Shown: piece after piece, positions 9,269-19,266 of the stretch
Numbering within the stretch: the first letter of the stretch is position 1
Layout: every line of letters begins with the position of its first letter
Assembly (NCBI RefSeq): GCF_001984105.1
Contig: NZ_MTQM01000009.1
Coordinates: 682,001-746,000 of the forward strand
DNA: 64,000 nucleotides
Source: Microbacterium sp. CSI-V
GTDB lineage: Bacteria; Actinomycetota; Actinomycetes; Actinomycetales; Microbacteriaceae
Direction of reading: 5' to 3'
Made by a program: the position numbers and the translations under genes
The notes under the pieces: generated by a model
The model's database searches: none
What the model saw: the letters and a program-made list of their open reading frames with translations, nothing else
What the model was told of the DNA's origin: nothing

Positions 9269-9635
9269 CGGCGACCTTGCGCAGGACCGCGGCGATCTTC
9301 TTGGCGTGCGCCCCGCTGGGGTAGCGCCCGCGACGGAGGTCGCCCCCGATGCCGTCGAGGAGCTTCACGAGGTCTTCGACGATGATCGCCATGTCGTCAG
9401 CGGGCTTGCGCGACCGCTTCGCCATGCTGACGGGAGCCTCGACCACGCGCACGGAGAGGGCCTGGAGGCCGCGCTTGCCGTCGGCGACGCCGAACTCCAG
9501 TCGCGTGCCGGCCTTCGGCCCGGGGGTCCCGGCGGGCAGGGCGGTGGCGTGCAGGAACACGTCCTGGCCGTCATCGGTGGTGATGAAGCCGAAGCCCTTC
9601 TCGTCGTCGTAGAACCTGACCTTGCCGGTGGGCAT
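9252..9635 (-). CDS. cold-shock domain protein with C-terminal extension
   Basis: 127 aa from the ATG at 9635 (GAGG five nt upstream; a GTG two codons earlier is less likely). Residues 1 to about 67 are a cold-shock OB-fold with RNP1 KGFGFI and RNP2-like VFLHA. The remaining ~60 residues (APVSMAKRSRKPADDMAIIV...GGDLRRGRYPSGAHAKKIAAVL) are an extra helical domain absent from 67-aa CspA proteins. Probably binds single-stranded RNA/DNA; the extension may mediate partner binding. Confidence 0.85.
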   Translation of the reverse strand: MPTGKVRFYDDEKGFGFITTDDGQDVFLHATALPAGTPGPKAGTRLEFGVADGKRGLQALSVRVVEAPVSMAKRSRKPADDMAIIVEDLVKLLDGIGGDLRRGRYPSGAHAKKIAAVLRKVADDFEA

Positions 9636-9742
9636 GGACACCTCGCTGGATATGTGCGCGAAGAGCGCGGCGGAACACGGGACCCGATCGGATCCCGGCC
9701 CCCCAGCCTACGGCACGGCCGCCAGGCAGTAGGCTGACGACG

Positions 9743-10012
9743 ATGAGCACGCGCACCCCCGACGGCGACGTCCCGATCCGTCGTATCGACCGGATCCTGG
9801 CCTTCATGTCCCTCGGTCTCGGGATCCTGTCGATCGTGTGCTTCTTCACCGTCATCCTCGCGCGACCCGCCGGCGTGACGAACTTCGGCGAGGGCATCTG
9901 GCCCACCGTCGTGGTCCTGCCCCTGATCGCCCTCCCGATCGCCTTTCTCATGATGATGGCCGTGCTCATCATGAGCTTCGTGCGAAGGGCACGCGCCAAC
10001 AAGGGACGCTGA
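9743..10012 (+). CDS. small two-TM membrane protein
   Basis: 89 aa. Hydrophobic segments at about 20-42 (ILAFMSLGLGILSIVCFFTVILA) and 52-78 (WPTVVVLPLIALPIAFLMMMAVLIM) with a basic C-terminus. Function unknown. A TAGGCT box (9730-9735) sits 7 nt before the ATG, suggesting leaderless transcription. One nt separates it from the following helicase-associated gene, so it probably heads that transcription unit. Confidence 0.75.
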   Translation: MSTRTPDGDVPIRRIDRILAFMSLGLGILSIVCFFTVILARPAGVTNFGEGIWPTVVVLPLIALPIAFLMMMAVLIMSFVRRARANKGR

Positions 10013-10013
10013 C

Positions 10014-11735
10014 GTGGCCGAGACCTCCGACCAACGTGCGCTGGCGGTCTCGCTGAGCGCGTTCGACGAAGAGGTCCTCGCCCGCCTCCTCTCCGATCGC
10101 CACGTGTCGACCTCCGCGACGTGGCGCGACATGTTCGACGCCGCCGACGCGCTGCTCGACCCCGCCTCGATCGCCCGCGCGCTGCCGTTGCTCGCGCGCG
10201 TGGAAGCCGAAGCGCTCGTCGCCGCGGTGGACGACGGCATCCCGGCAATCGGCCCCGTCGGTCGCGCGCTCCACCATCGCGCCCTCGTCGACGACGACGG
10301 CCGCGCCTACGCCGCGGTCGCGACCGCCGTGAAGGACGCGGCTCCCGACGGGTTGCCCGCGGCATCCTCGGATGCCGTCGCCGAGGCCTCGGACGACGCA
10401 GCCGCCGCCGAGTCGGCCTTCACCAACGCCGCGGCGCTGGCCGATGTCCTTCTGCTCACGCTGGAGTCCCCCCTCGGACGGATCGGGTCGGGGTCGCTCG
10501 GCGCGAGCGAACGCCGGCGGCTCGTCGATGCCGGAGCCGCCCCTTCGGGGGAGGAAGCCGATCTGCTGGTGGGCCTGGCCGCCCGCACGGGGTTGCTGGG
10601 CACGAACGGCCGCGCCTGGCTCGTGACCTCGGCAGGGCGCGCGTGGCTGCGTCTGCCCACGCTCGAGCGGTGGGCATCGACCGCCCGCACGTTGCGCGAC
10701 ACGCTGCCCCGGGCCTACCGCGCACCCTCGGGCGGATGGATGCCGCAGCCCACCTGGGCCGGAGCCACCCCTTTCGACCCCGCCGGAACCGAGCGCGCCG
10801 CGCGATGGACGCACCGCCTGCGGGCATGGGGTCTCCTCGACGCCCGCGGCGCGGTTCCCCCCTGGGGTCGGGGTCTGGCCGAGGGCGCCGACGTCGACAC
10901 CTCGGTCCTGCGCGACCTGCTCCCGCCGGAGGTCGACAAGGTCTACCTGCAGAACGACCTGACCGCGATCGCGCCGGGGCCGCTCGCCCCGCACCTCGAT
11001 GTCCGGCTGCGCGGGATGGCGGCGCGCGAGTCGCGCGCGCAGGCGTCGAGCTACCGATTCAGCGCGGCGACGATCGGCGCGGCCATCACCGCCGGAGAGA
11101 CGGCCGACAGCCTCCGCGACTTCCTCACCGGGATCTCGCTCACCGGGCTGCCGCAGCCGCTCGCCTACGTCATCGAACGCACCTCCGCGGAGCACGGGAG
11201 GGTCCGCGTGAGTGCGGACACGGCATCCGGTCTCACCACTGTCCGCACGGACGACGAGACCCTGTTGCGCGCGATGGAGGTCGACACGTCGCTGCGTTCG
11301 GTGGCGCTCAGTCGCTCGGACGACGAGCTCATCACGCACGTCGCGGCCGACGTCGTGTTCTGGGCCCTGAGCGACGCCCGCTATCCGACAGTCGCCGTCG
11401 ACGCGGACGGGCGCCCACGGGCGGTCGAGCGGGCGAAGCTGGCCGCGGCCGCGACACCCGACGAGCCCTCCGAGCTCTACGGTCCGCTCATCGCGCGCCT
11501 GCGGGCCGGCGGCGAGGACTCGGATGCCGCGTGGCTCGAGCGCGAACTCGATCAGGCGGTGCGCGCTCGCGCCGTGATCGACGTCACCGTGCGGCTGCCG
11601 GACGGATCCGCGCGCGTGTTCCGACTCGAGGCCACGGGACTCGGCGGCGGGCGCTTGCGCGGGCGGGATCGCGCCGCAGACGTCGAACGCACTCTGCCGC
11701 TGTCGCACATCGACTCGATCAGCCCGGCCTCCTGA
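10014..11735 (+). CDS. helicase-associated domain protein (XPB/Ssl2-like N-terminal family)
   Basis: 573 aa from GTG. Matches the actinobacterial family annotated as helicase-associated or Helicase_C_3-like, which is consistently encoded next to the XPB helicase. No Walker motifs are visible, so it is not an ATPase by itself. Winged-helix-like stretches (DVLLLTLESPLGRIGSGSLG, LVGLAARTGLLGTNGRAWLV) and the C-terminal DVTVRLPDGSARVFRLEATG region resemble regulatory folds. Probably a partner or DNA-handling cofactor of the helicase 47 nt downstream. Confidence 0.8.
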   Translation: MAETSDQRALAVSLSAFDEEVLARLLSDRHVSTSATWRDMFDAADALLDPASIARALPLLARVEAEALVAAVDDGIPAIGPVGRALHHRALVDDDGRAYAAVATAVKDAAPDGLPAASSDAVAEASDDAAAAESAFTNAAALADVLLLTLESPLGRIGSGSLGASERRRLVDAGAAPSGEEADLLVGLAARTGLLGTNGRAWLVTSAGRAWLRLPTLERWASTARTLRDTLPRAYRAPSGGWMPQPTWAGATPFDPAGTERAARWTHRLRAWGLLDARGAVPPWGRGLAEGADVDTSVLRDLLPPEVDKVYLQNDLTAIAPGPLAPHLDVRLRGMAARESRAQASSYRFSAATIGAAITAGETADSLRDFLTGISLTGLPQPLAYVIERTSAEHGRVRVSADTASGLTTVRTDDETLLRAMEVDTSLRSVALSRSDDELITHVAADVVFWALSDARYPTVAVDADGRPRAVERAKLAAAATPDEPSELYGPLIARLRAGGEDSDAAWLERELDQAVRARAVIDVTVRLPDGSARVFRLEATGLGGGRLRGRDRAADVERTLPLSHIDSISPAS

Positions 11736-11782
11736 GCGTCGACCGGCGACCCGCTCCCGACGCACCGGTAGAATCGAACGCT

Positions 11783-13432
11783 ATGGCTGACGGTCCCCTC
11801 ATCGTCCAGAGCGACCGCACGGTGCTCCTGGAGGTCGCGCACCCCGATGCGGAGACCGCGCGGCACGAGCTCGCGGTCTTCGCAGAACTCGAACGCGCTC
11901 CGGAGCACATCCACACGTACCGCATCACGCGGCTCGGGTTGTGGAACGCGCGTGCGGCCGGACACGACGCCGATGCGATGCTGCAGACGCTGGACCGGTG
12001 GTCGCGGTTCCCGGTCCCGGCGTCCGTGAGCACCGACATCCGCGAGACGGTGGGCCGGTACGGACGTCTGGTGATCGAGCGCGACGAGGACGGGGCGCTC
12101 GTGCTGCGTTCCACCGACCCCGCGGTGCTCAGCGAGGTCTCGCGCAACAAGCGGATCTCTCCGCTGCTCATCGGCCACCCGACTCCCGACAGCTACACGG
12201 TCGACGCGTGGGCGCGCGGCCACATCAAGCAGGAGCTGCTGAAGATCGGCTGGCCGGCCGAAGACCTCGCGGGGTACACGCCCGGGACGCCCCACCCGAT
12301 CGACCTGGCCGAGGACGGCTGGAAGCTGCGTCCGTACCAGCGGCAGGCGGTGGAGTCGTTCTCGGAGGGCGGCTCCGGAGTCGTGGTGCTCCCCTGCGGC
12401 GCGGGGAAGACCCTCGTCGGCGCTGGCGCGATGGCCGAGACGCGGACGACGACCCTCATCCTCGTGACCAACACGGTCAGCGCGCGCCAGTGGCGCGACG
12501 AGCTCCTCCGGCGCACGAGCCTGACCCCCGAGGAGATCGGCGAGTACTCCGGCCAGTCCAAGGAGATCAAGCCGGTCACGATCGCGACCTACCAGATCCT
12601 GACGGCGAAGCGCGGCGGGAAGTACGCCCACCTGGCCCTCCTCGACGCGCTCGACTGGGGGCTCGTCCTCTACGACGAGGTGCACCTCCTTCCCGCGCCG
12701 GTGTTCAAGCTCACCGCCGATCTGCAGGCCCGCCGCCGTCTCGGACTCACCGCAACCCTCGTGCGCGAGGACGGACGCGAGGGCGACGTCTTCAGCCTCA
12801 TCGGCCCCAAGCGGTTCGACGCGCCGTGGAAGGAGATCGAGGCCCAGGGCTTCATCTCCCCCGCGGCCTGCTACGAGGTGCGCATCGACCTGCCCGCCGA
12901 CGAGCGGCTCGAGTACGCCGCCGCCGCCGACGAGGATCGGTACCGCCTCGCGGCGACCGCACCGGCCAAGATCGACGTCGTCCGGCGCCTCGTCGATCGG
13001 CATCCGGGCGAACGCGTCCTCGTGATCGGACAGTACCTCGACCAGATCGACGAGCTCTCGGAAGCGCTCGATGCGCCGAAGATCACGGGCGCCACGCCGG
13101 TCTCCGAACGCGAGGAGCTGTTCCAGGCCTTCCGCGAGGGCGAGATCTCGCTGCTCGTGGTGTCGAAGGTCGCGAACTTCTCGGTCGACCTCCCCGAGGC
13201 CTCCGTCGCCGTGCAGGTGTCGGGCTCGTTCGGGTCGCGCCAGGAGGAGGCGCAGCGCCTCGGCCGTCTGCTCCGGCCGAAGCAGTCGGGCCACACCGCG
13301 AGCTTCTACACGCTCATCGCCCGCGACACCGTCGACCAGGACTTCGCGCAGAACCGTCAGCGTTTCCTCGCCGAGCAGGGCTACGCCTACACGATCCTGG
13401 ATGCCGAGGGGATCGTCGCCGAGGCCGCCTGA
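11783..13432 (+). CDS. XPB-type superfamily 2 DNA helicase
   Basis: 549 aa from the ATG at 11783; a much longer open frame upstream is a shadow of the preceding gene. Walker A PCGAGKT (about residue 203), motif II DEVH (about 297), motif III LGLTATLVRED and motif VI QRLGRLLRPK are all present, along with the N-terminal XPB damage-recognition-like region. Bacterial XPB is a 3'-5' helicase linked to DNA repair. A TAGAAT box at 11769-11774 lies 8 nt before ATG without a ribosome site: leaderless. Confidence 0.92.
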   Translation: MADGPLIVQSDRTVLLEVAHPDAETARHELAVFAELERAPEHIHTYRITRLGLWNARAAGHDADAMLQTLDRWSRFPVPASVSTDIRETVGRYGRLVIERDEDGALVLRSTDPAVLSEVSRNKRISPLLIGHPTPDSYTVDAWARGHIKQELLKIGWPAEDLAGYTPGTPHPIDLAEDGWKLRPYQRQAVESFSEGGSGVVVLPCGAGKTLVGAGAMAETRTTTLILVTNTVSARQWRDELLRRTSLTPEEIGEYSGQSKEIKPVTIATYQILTAKRGGKYAHLALLDALDWGLVLYDEVHLLPAPVFKLTADLQARRRLGLTATLVREDGREGDVFSLIGPKRFDAPWKEIEAQGFISPAACYEVRIDLPADERLEYAAAADEDRYRLAATAPAKIDVVRRLVDRHPGERVLVIGQYLDQIDELSEALDAPKITGATPVSEREELFQAFREGEISLLVVSKVANFSVDLPEASVAVQVSGSFGSRQEEAQRLGRLLRPKQSGHTASFYTLIARDTVDQDFAQNRQRFLAEQGYAYTILDAEGIVAEAA

Positions 13433-13501
13433 GCACTACCAGGACTCGGCGTTTCTCGCGATATCCAGCGGTTCCTTGGGTGGAGTCACGATAATGGGCG
13501 C

Positions 13502-14194
13502 ATGACAGCACCGCGCATCCTCGTCGTCGACGACGAACCCAACATCCGCGACCTGCTCATCACGAGCCTGCGTTTCGCCGGATTCCAGGTCCGCGCCGTC
13601 GCCAACGGCGCGCAGACCATCTCCGCGGTACTCGAGGAGGAACCCGACCTCATCGTGCTCGACGTGATGCTGCCCGACATGAACGGGTTCAGCGTCACCA
13701 AGCGCCTGCGGGGGGCCGGTTACACCGCCCCCATCCTCTTCCTGACCGCCAAGGACGAGACCGAGGACAAGATCACCGGCTTGAACGCCGGCGGCGACGA
13801 CTACGTCACCAAGCCGTTCAGCCTGGATGAGATCGTGGCCCGCATCCAGGCGATCCTCCGCCGCACGATGCAGGCGGACGAGGAGTCGGTGATCCGCACG
13901 GGTGAGCTGACCATGGATCAGGACACGCACGACGTCAACGTCGGCGACGTCTCGATCGACCTCAGCCCCACCGAGTTCAAGCTCCTCCGCTACCTGATGC
14001 TGAACCCGAATCGCGTGCTCTCCAAGGCGCAGATCCTCGACCACGTCTGGGAGTACGACTTCAACGGCGACGCGGGCATCGTCGAGAGCTACATCTCCTA
14101 CCTGCGCCGCAAGATCGACCCGCACTCCTCCGAGCCGCTCATCCAGACCAAGCGCGGATTCGGCTACATGCTGAAGTCCGGCAAGACCGCCTGA
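13502..14194 (+). CDS. OmpR/PhoB-family response regulator
   Basis: 230 aa. Receiver domain with acidic pocket Asp10/Asp11, phosphoacceptor Asp54 (LIVLDVMLPDMNG), Thr82 and Lys104 (YVTKPF), then a winged-helix output domain (LSPTEFKLLRYLMLNPNRVL, IVESYISYLRRKID). Partner of the kinase immediately downstream. A GATAAT box at 13490-13495 leaves 6 nt to the ATG, so the message is probably leaderless. Confidence 0.93.
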   Translation: MTAPRILVVDDEPNIRDLLITSLRFAGFQVRAVANGAQTISAVLEEEPDLIVLDVMLPDMNGFSVTKRLRGAGYTAPILFLTAKDETEDKITGLNAGGDDYVTKPFSLDEIVARIQAILRRTMQADEESVIRTGELTMDQDTHDVNVGDVSIDLSPTEFKLLRYLMLNPNRVLSKAQILDHVWEYDFNGDAGIVESYISYLRRKIDPHSSEPLIQTKRGFGYMLKSGKTA

Positions 14195-14207
14195 GCGGAG
14201 CGCGATC

Positions 14208-15995
14208 CTGGAGAACTCCGACGATGCACTGACGCACTGGTGGCGCCGGCTGAGCCTTCGCACGAAGGTCACCGGCGTCACGGTGACGCTGCTGGCCGTC
14301 GGGCTCGTCGCCGCCGGCATCGGCACGCTCGTGTTCCTGCGTACGACGCTCATCAACAACCTCGACGAACAGCTGGGCCAGCAGGCGGCGGGCAACATCG
14401 CCAACAGCATCTTCGTCACCGATGACGTCGAAGGCCAGCTCACCTTCACGCAGGTCGACAACGCCCCGCAGATCGGCTCGATGGTCGTTGTCTACGGTCC
14501 CGACGGGCAGCGCGTGGCGTTCTACAACGGCACGGCGATGAAGACCGTGCCGCAGTTGCCCGAGACCTTCTCGGTCGAGCAGACCTACAGCCAGGTCGAC
14601 CGTCGCATCGACCTCGACGACCCGGTCTCCGGGCAGCACTTCATCGCGCGGGTGGGTCTGCTGCAGGTACCGGGCAACAACAGCTTTTACACCCAGATGG
14701 TCATCCAGCCGCTGGCGCCGACCGACCGGATCGTGGCGGCGTACGTCGGCATCTACGGTTTCGTGGCGCTGCTGATCCTGATCGCGAGCGCACTGTTGAC
14801 GCGTGCCCTGGTGACGCTGACCTTCCGCAGCCTCGGCCAGGTCGAGACGACGGCCATGGACATCGCCGCGGGCGACTTCAGTCAGCGTCTGACGGACATC
14901 GTCCCCGACACCGAGGTGGGCCGGCTCAAGGCGGCGATCAACGCGATGCTCGGGCGCATCGACGGCGCCCTGAATCAGCGGGATGCCACGGTCCGGCAGA
15001 TGCGCCGGTTCATCGGCGACGCGAGCCACGAACTGCGCACTCCGCTCGTGACGATGCGCGGGTACGCCGAGCTGTACCGGATGGGGGCGATCCGATCCGA
15101 TGAGGACGTGGCCCAGGCCATGGAGCGCATCGAGAAGGAAGCCATCCGCATGGGTGCCCTCGTCGAAGACCTCCTCGCGCTCGCGCGCCTGGACGAGCGA
15201 CGCGATGTGGCGATCACTACCCTCGATCTGCGTCCCATCGCCCGCGATGCCGCGCTCGACCTGCGCGTGACCTCCCCGCAGCGCGAGGTCACCGTCGACG
15301 ACACGACCAGCCGCGCCGCCATCGTCCTGCCCGTCATGACGCTCGATCCCGAACTCCCCGCCGAGGACGGCGCGGCGACGCCCGGCCGACGCCGGACGGC
15401 GCCCACCACCTCGGCGATGGCGATCGCCGGTGCGACGCTCTCCCGACTCCGGCGTCGACGCGACGCCGGCGACACCGCGGAGACCGAGGCGGCACCGAAG
15501 GGCCCGGTCGACGCGACCACGCCGCCGCGGCGGGTGGCGAGCCTGGCGCCGATCGTCCTCGGCGACGAGAACCGCGTCCGCCAGGTCGTCGCCAACCTCC
15601 TCGGCAATGCCCGCCGGTTCACTCCGGACGACTCCCCCATCGGCTTGCGCGTGGGGGTGGATGCCGAGACCGACATGGGGTGGATCGAGGTCATCGACCA
15701 CGGCGAAGGTGTGCCTGAGCAGATCCGCGAGCAGATCTTCCAGCGCTTCTGGCGCGCCGACACCTCACGCACCCGCGAAACCGGCGGCTCCGGACTCGGC
15801 CTGTCGATCGTGGCATCCATCGTCGACCTGCTGCACGGGAAGGTCGAGGTGGCCGACACCCCCGGCGGTGGCGCGACCTTCCGGGTGTCGCTCCCGCTCG
15901 CAGAGCGTCGGGATGCCAGCGAGCACGCTCTCATCACGACGCAGCCGCTCGAGCGGCTCCCCGAGGCCCTCCGGCCCGAGATCGCCGACGAGTAG
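14208..15995 (+). CDS. membrane sensor histidine kinase
   Basis: About 595 aa. First recognisable segment is WWRRLSLRTKVTGVTVTLLAVGL, so translation must begin upstream of the first GTG (14283), which lies inside this conserved stretch. The only plausible site is a CTG at 14208 with CGGAG seven nt upstream; no ATG, GTG or TTG exists in frame. TM1 about 22-45, periplasmic sensor, TM2 (YGFVALLILIASALLT), HAMP, HisKA with His274 in FIGDASHELRTPLV, then N box (NLLGNARRF) and G boxes (GGSGLGLSIV). A low-complexity insert of about 80 residues separates HisKA from the ATPase core. Phosphorylates the regulator encoded 13 nt upstream. Confidence 0.88.
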   Translation: MENSDDALTHWWRRLSLRTKVTGVTVTLLAVGLVAAGIGTLVFLRTTLINNLDEQLGQQAAGNIANSIFVTDDVEGQLTFTQVDNAPQIGSMVVVYGPDGQRVAFYNGTAMKTVPQLPETFSVEQTYSQVDRRIDLDDPVSGQHFIARVGLLQVPGNNSFYTQMVIQPLAPTDRIVAAYVGIYGFVALLILIASALLTRALVTLTFRSLGQVETTAMDIAAGDFSQRLTDIVPDTEVGRLKAAINAMLGRIDGALNQRDATVRQMRRFIGDASHELRTPLVTMRGYAELYRMGAIRSDEDVAQAMERIEKEAIRMGALVEDLLALARLDERRDVAITTLDLRPIARDAALDLRVTSPQREVTVDDTTSRAAIVLPVMTLDPELPAEDGAATPGRRRTAPTTSAMAIAGATLSRLRRRRDAGDTAETEAAPKGPVDATTPPRRVASLAPIVLGDENRVRQVVANLLGNARRFTPDDSPIGLRVGVDAETDMGWIEVIDHGEGVPEQIREQIFQRFWRADTSRTRETGGSGLGLSIVASIVDLLHGKVEVADTPGGGATFRVSLPLAERRDASEHALITTQPLERLPEALRPEIADE

Positions 15996-16204
15996 CCCCG
16001 CCGCGCGCTCCGCCGGGCGGTGACGGCTGCGCGGTGCTGCGCTGGCCCGCGCCGTGCCGGCCCGCGCCGCGCTGCGCTGAGTTCGGGCGAACGCCCGCGC
16101 CGGCCCGACCCACGCGTACGTCCGCGCCAAGTCAACATCGACCGAAACCGCCCGCGGCAGAGCCAAGGAGGCGAGGCCTCGTGGCTCGCGCCCCGACGAA
16201 AGAG

Positions 16205-16228
16205 CGCCCCCTCCCGAAGGAGGGGGCG
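16205..16228. terminator. bidirectional terminator between the kinase and groEL
   Basis: A 10-bp G/C stem (16205-16214 with 16219-16228, loop CGAA) is flanked by AAAGAG on the left and TTCTTT on the right, so it can stop transcription of both convergent genes. The rest of 15996-16204 is GC-rich low-complexity sequence with no supported gene. Confidence 0.8.
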
Positions 16229-16251
16229 TTCTTTCAGCGCTCAGGCGTGGA

Positions 16252-17937
<1,686 letters not shown>

Positions 17938-17943
17938 TCATTC

Positions 17944-17968
17944 TGGCACTCGCCCCTGGTGAGTGCAA
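17944..17968. promoter_or_regulatory. CIRCE operator 2 upstream of groEL
   Basis: TGGCACTC-N9-GAGTGCAA is a second HrcA-type palindrome 7 nt beyond the first, with the same 9-nt spacer. A TTGCAC -35-like hexamer overlaps its outer arm, so HrcA would occlude the promoter. Confidence 0.8.
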
Positions 17969-17995
17969 GCCACACGACACCCCCGGACACGACGA

Positions 17996-18027
17996 CGCCG
18001 CGGCCCCCGTGAACGGGGACCGCGGCG
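17996..18027. terminator. hairpin downstream of cspA
   Basis: A 14-bp stem with one G-U-type pair (17996-18009 with 18014-18027, 4-nt loop), starting 20 nt past the end of the leftward cold-shock gene. No T tract, so a weak terminator or mRNA-stabilising hairpin. Confidence 0.55.
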
Positions 18028-18047
18028 TGCGGGAAAGCGAGAGGCGG

Positions 18048-18251
18048 TCAGGCGATGAGGCGGACCGACTCGGCCTGCGGGCCCTTCTGACCGGACCCGA
18101 CGGTGAACTCGACGGCCTGTCCTTCCTCGAGGACTCGGAAGCCGGACATCTCGATGTTCGAGTAGTGGACGAAGACGTCCTGGCCGTCCGTCACGGTGAT
18201 GAAACCGTAACCCTTCTCGGCGTTGAACCATTTGACGGTGCCCTGGGCCAT
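18048..18251 (-). CDS. CspA-family cold-shock protein
   Basis: 67 aa, standard length: a single OB-fold nucleic-acid chaperone with RNP1 KGYGFI and RNP2 VFVHY. The ATG at 18251 has AGGAG seven nt upstream. The long frame beyond it is not coding. Distinct from the extended cold-shock protein at 9252-9635; this one is the canonical form that melts RNA structure in the cytoplasm. Confidence 0.95.
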   Translation of the reverse strand: MAQGTVKWFNAEKGYGFITVTDGQDVFVHYSNIEMSGFRVLEEGQAVEFTVGSGQKGPQAESVRLIA

Positions 18252-18385
18252 GCGAACTCTCCTGTTGCTGAACGACGTGGTCATCGTAAGCACGGGGAGC
18301 CGCGTGATTCCGGCCCGGGAGGCCATTGTTGACACGGCGGCATCCAACTTTTTACGCCGCGGAAACACCGGACGGCCGCGAGGAC

Positions 18386-18967
18386 TCAGGGGGTGGGCTG
18401 GGTCGCCCTGTCGAGACCGATCACCACGACCAGACGCTTCTCGGCGCTTTCGTCGTCGGCGGTGTTCGGGTCGTCGGTGGGTTGGAGGAAGTCGCTCTGC
18501 GCGACCTCCGCGCCTCCGATCGCCGCGGCGAGGCCGAGCGCGGCCTGCTCGTCCGCCGGACTCTTGTAGTACACGGTCGTCGTGGCGAAGTCGGTCGTGT
18601 CGGAGTCGCCCGTCTGGACGGCGTCGCCCGACCACCCGAGGGCCACGATCTGATCCCGGAGGTTGCCCGCGAGGCCCTCGTCGGCGGTGCCGTTGAGGAC
18701 GACCACCGAGTAGGAGGTGTCGATGGCCGGCGGAGTGGTCTCGGCCACGGTCGGCGTCGGCTCGGGATCGGAGGACAACGAGATCCGCCCGGATGCCACG
18801 AGCACCCCGAAGATCCCGACGACGATGAGGACGATCGTCGCCAGCGCGGCCCAGAGGAAGACAAGCCACCCGCGCGAGCGGGGGCGCTCCGCCCGGTGGG
18901 CGCCGACGCGGCCGTCACCGTCCGGAAGGTCGTCGAAGCGATCCCGCGGGAAGGTCGATCTGGGCAT
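18386..18967 (-). CDS. membrane-anchored LytR C-terminal domain protein
   Basis: 193 aa. Cytoplasmic basic N-terminus, one TM helix at about 34-59 ([20 protein letters not shown]), a Pro/Thr-rich linker, then an extracytoplasmic LytR_C domain ([20 protein letters not shown]...[23 protein letters not shown]). It lacks the LytR-CpsA-Psr catalytic domain, so it is a stand-alone LytR_C protein, a class abundant in actinobacteria and thought to act in the cell envelope. The exact role is unknown. Confidence 0.85.
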   Translation of the reverse strand: MPRSTFPRDRFDDLPDGDGRVGAHRAERPRSRGWLVFLWAALATIVLIVVGIFGVLVASGRISLSSDPEPTPTVAETTPPAIDTSYSVVVLNGTADEGLAGNLRDQIVALGWSGDAVQTGDSDTTDFATTTVYYKSPADEQAALGLAAAIGGAEVAQSDFLQPTDDPNTADDESAEKRLVVVIGLDRATQPTP

Positions 18968-19002
18968 TGGACGATGTTACCGGTCGGTTCCCCAGCGTCC
19001 GA

Positions 19003-19257
19003 TCAGCGTGACGCCGTGCGCCCGAGGCGCGTCCGGTGCTGCTCGGCGGCCTCGTCCCGGCGGCGGCGGAGGCGCCGCACCAGCATCGGGTCGTGCGCCA
19101 GCGCCTCGGGGTCGTCGAGCAGACGCCCGAGCAGCTGGTAGTACCGGGCGGGCGCGAGGTCGAACTCCGCGCGGATCGCCTCCTCCTTCGCGCCGCCGTG
19201 GCGACGCCACTCACCTTCGAACGCGAGGAACGCGCGGTCACGGTCGGAGAGAGGCAC
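19003..19257 (-). CDS. DUF3263 family protein (host copy)
   Basis: 84 aa, the normal length for DUF3263, an actinobacterial family with a helix-turn-helix-like core. The signature EGEWRRHGGAKEEAIRAEFD and LAPARYYQLLGRLLD is intact, followed by PMLVRRLRRRRDE. Probably DNA-binding (inference from the fold-like pattern). A clear paralogue is carried by the prophage at 26944-27180. Confidence 0.85.
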   Translation of the reverse strand: MPLSDRDRAFLAFEGEWRRHGGAKEEAIRAEFDLAPARYYQLLGRLLDDPEALAHDPMLVRRLRRRRDEAAEQHRTRLGRTASR

Positions 19258-19266
19258 GACCTCACG

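Noticed and set aside
10121..11782. N-terminal extension of the XPB helicase
   Set aside because: The extension is a shadow of the upstream gene in another frame; the true start is the leaderless ATG at 11783.
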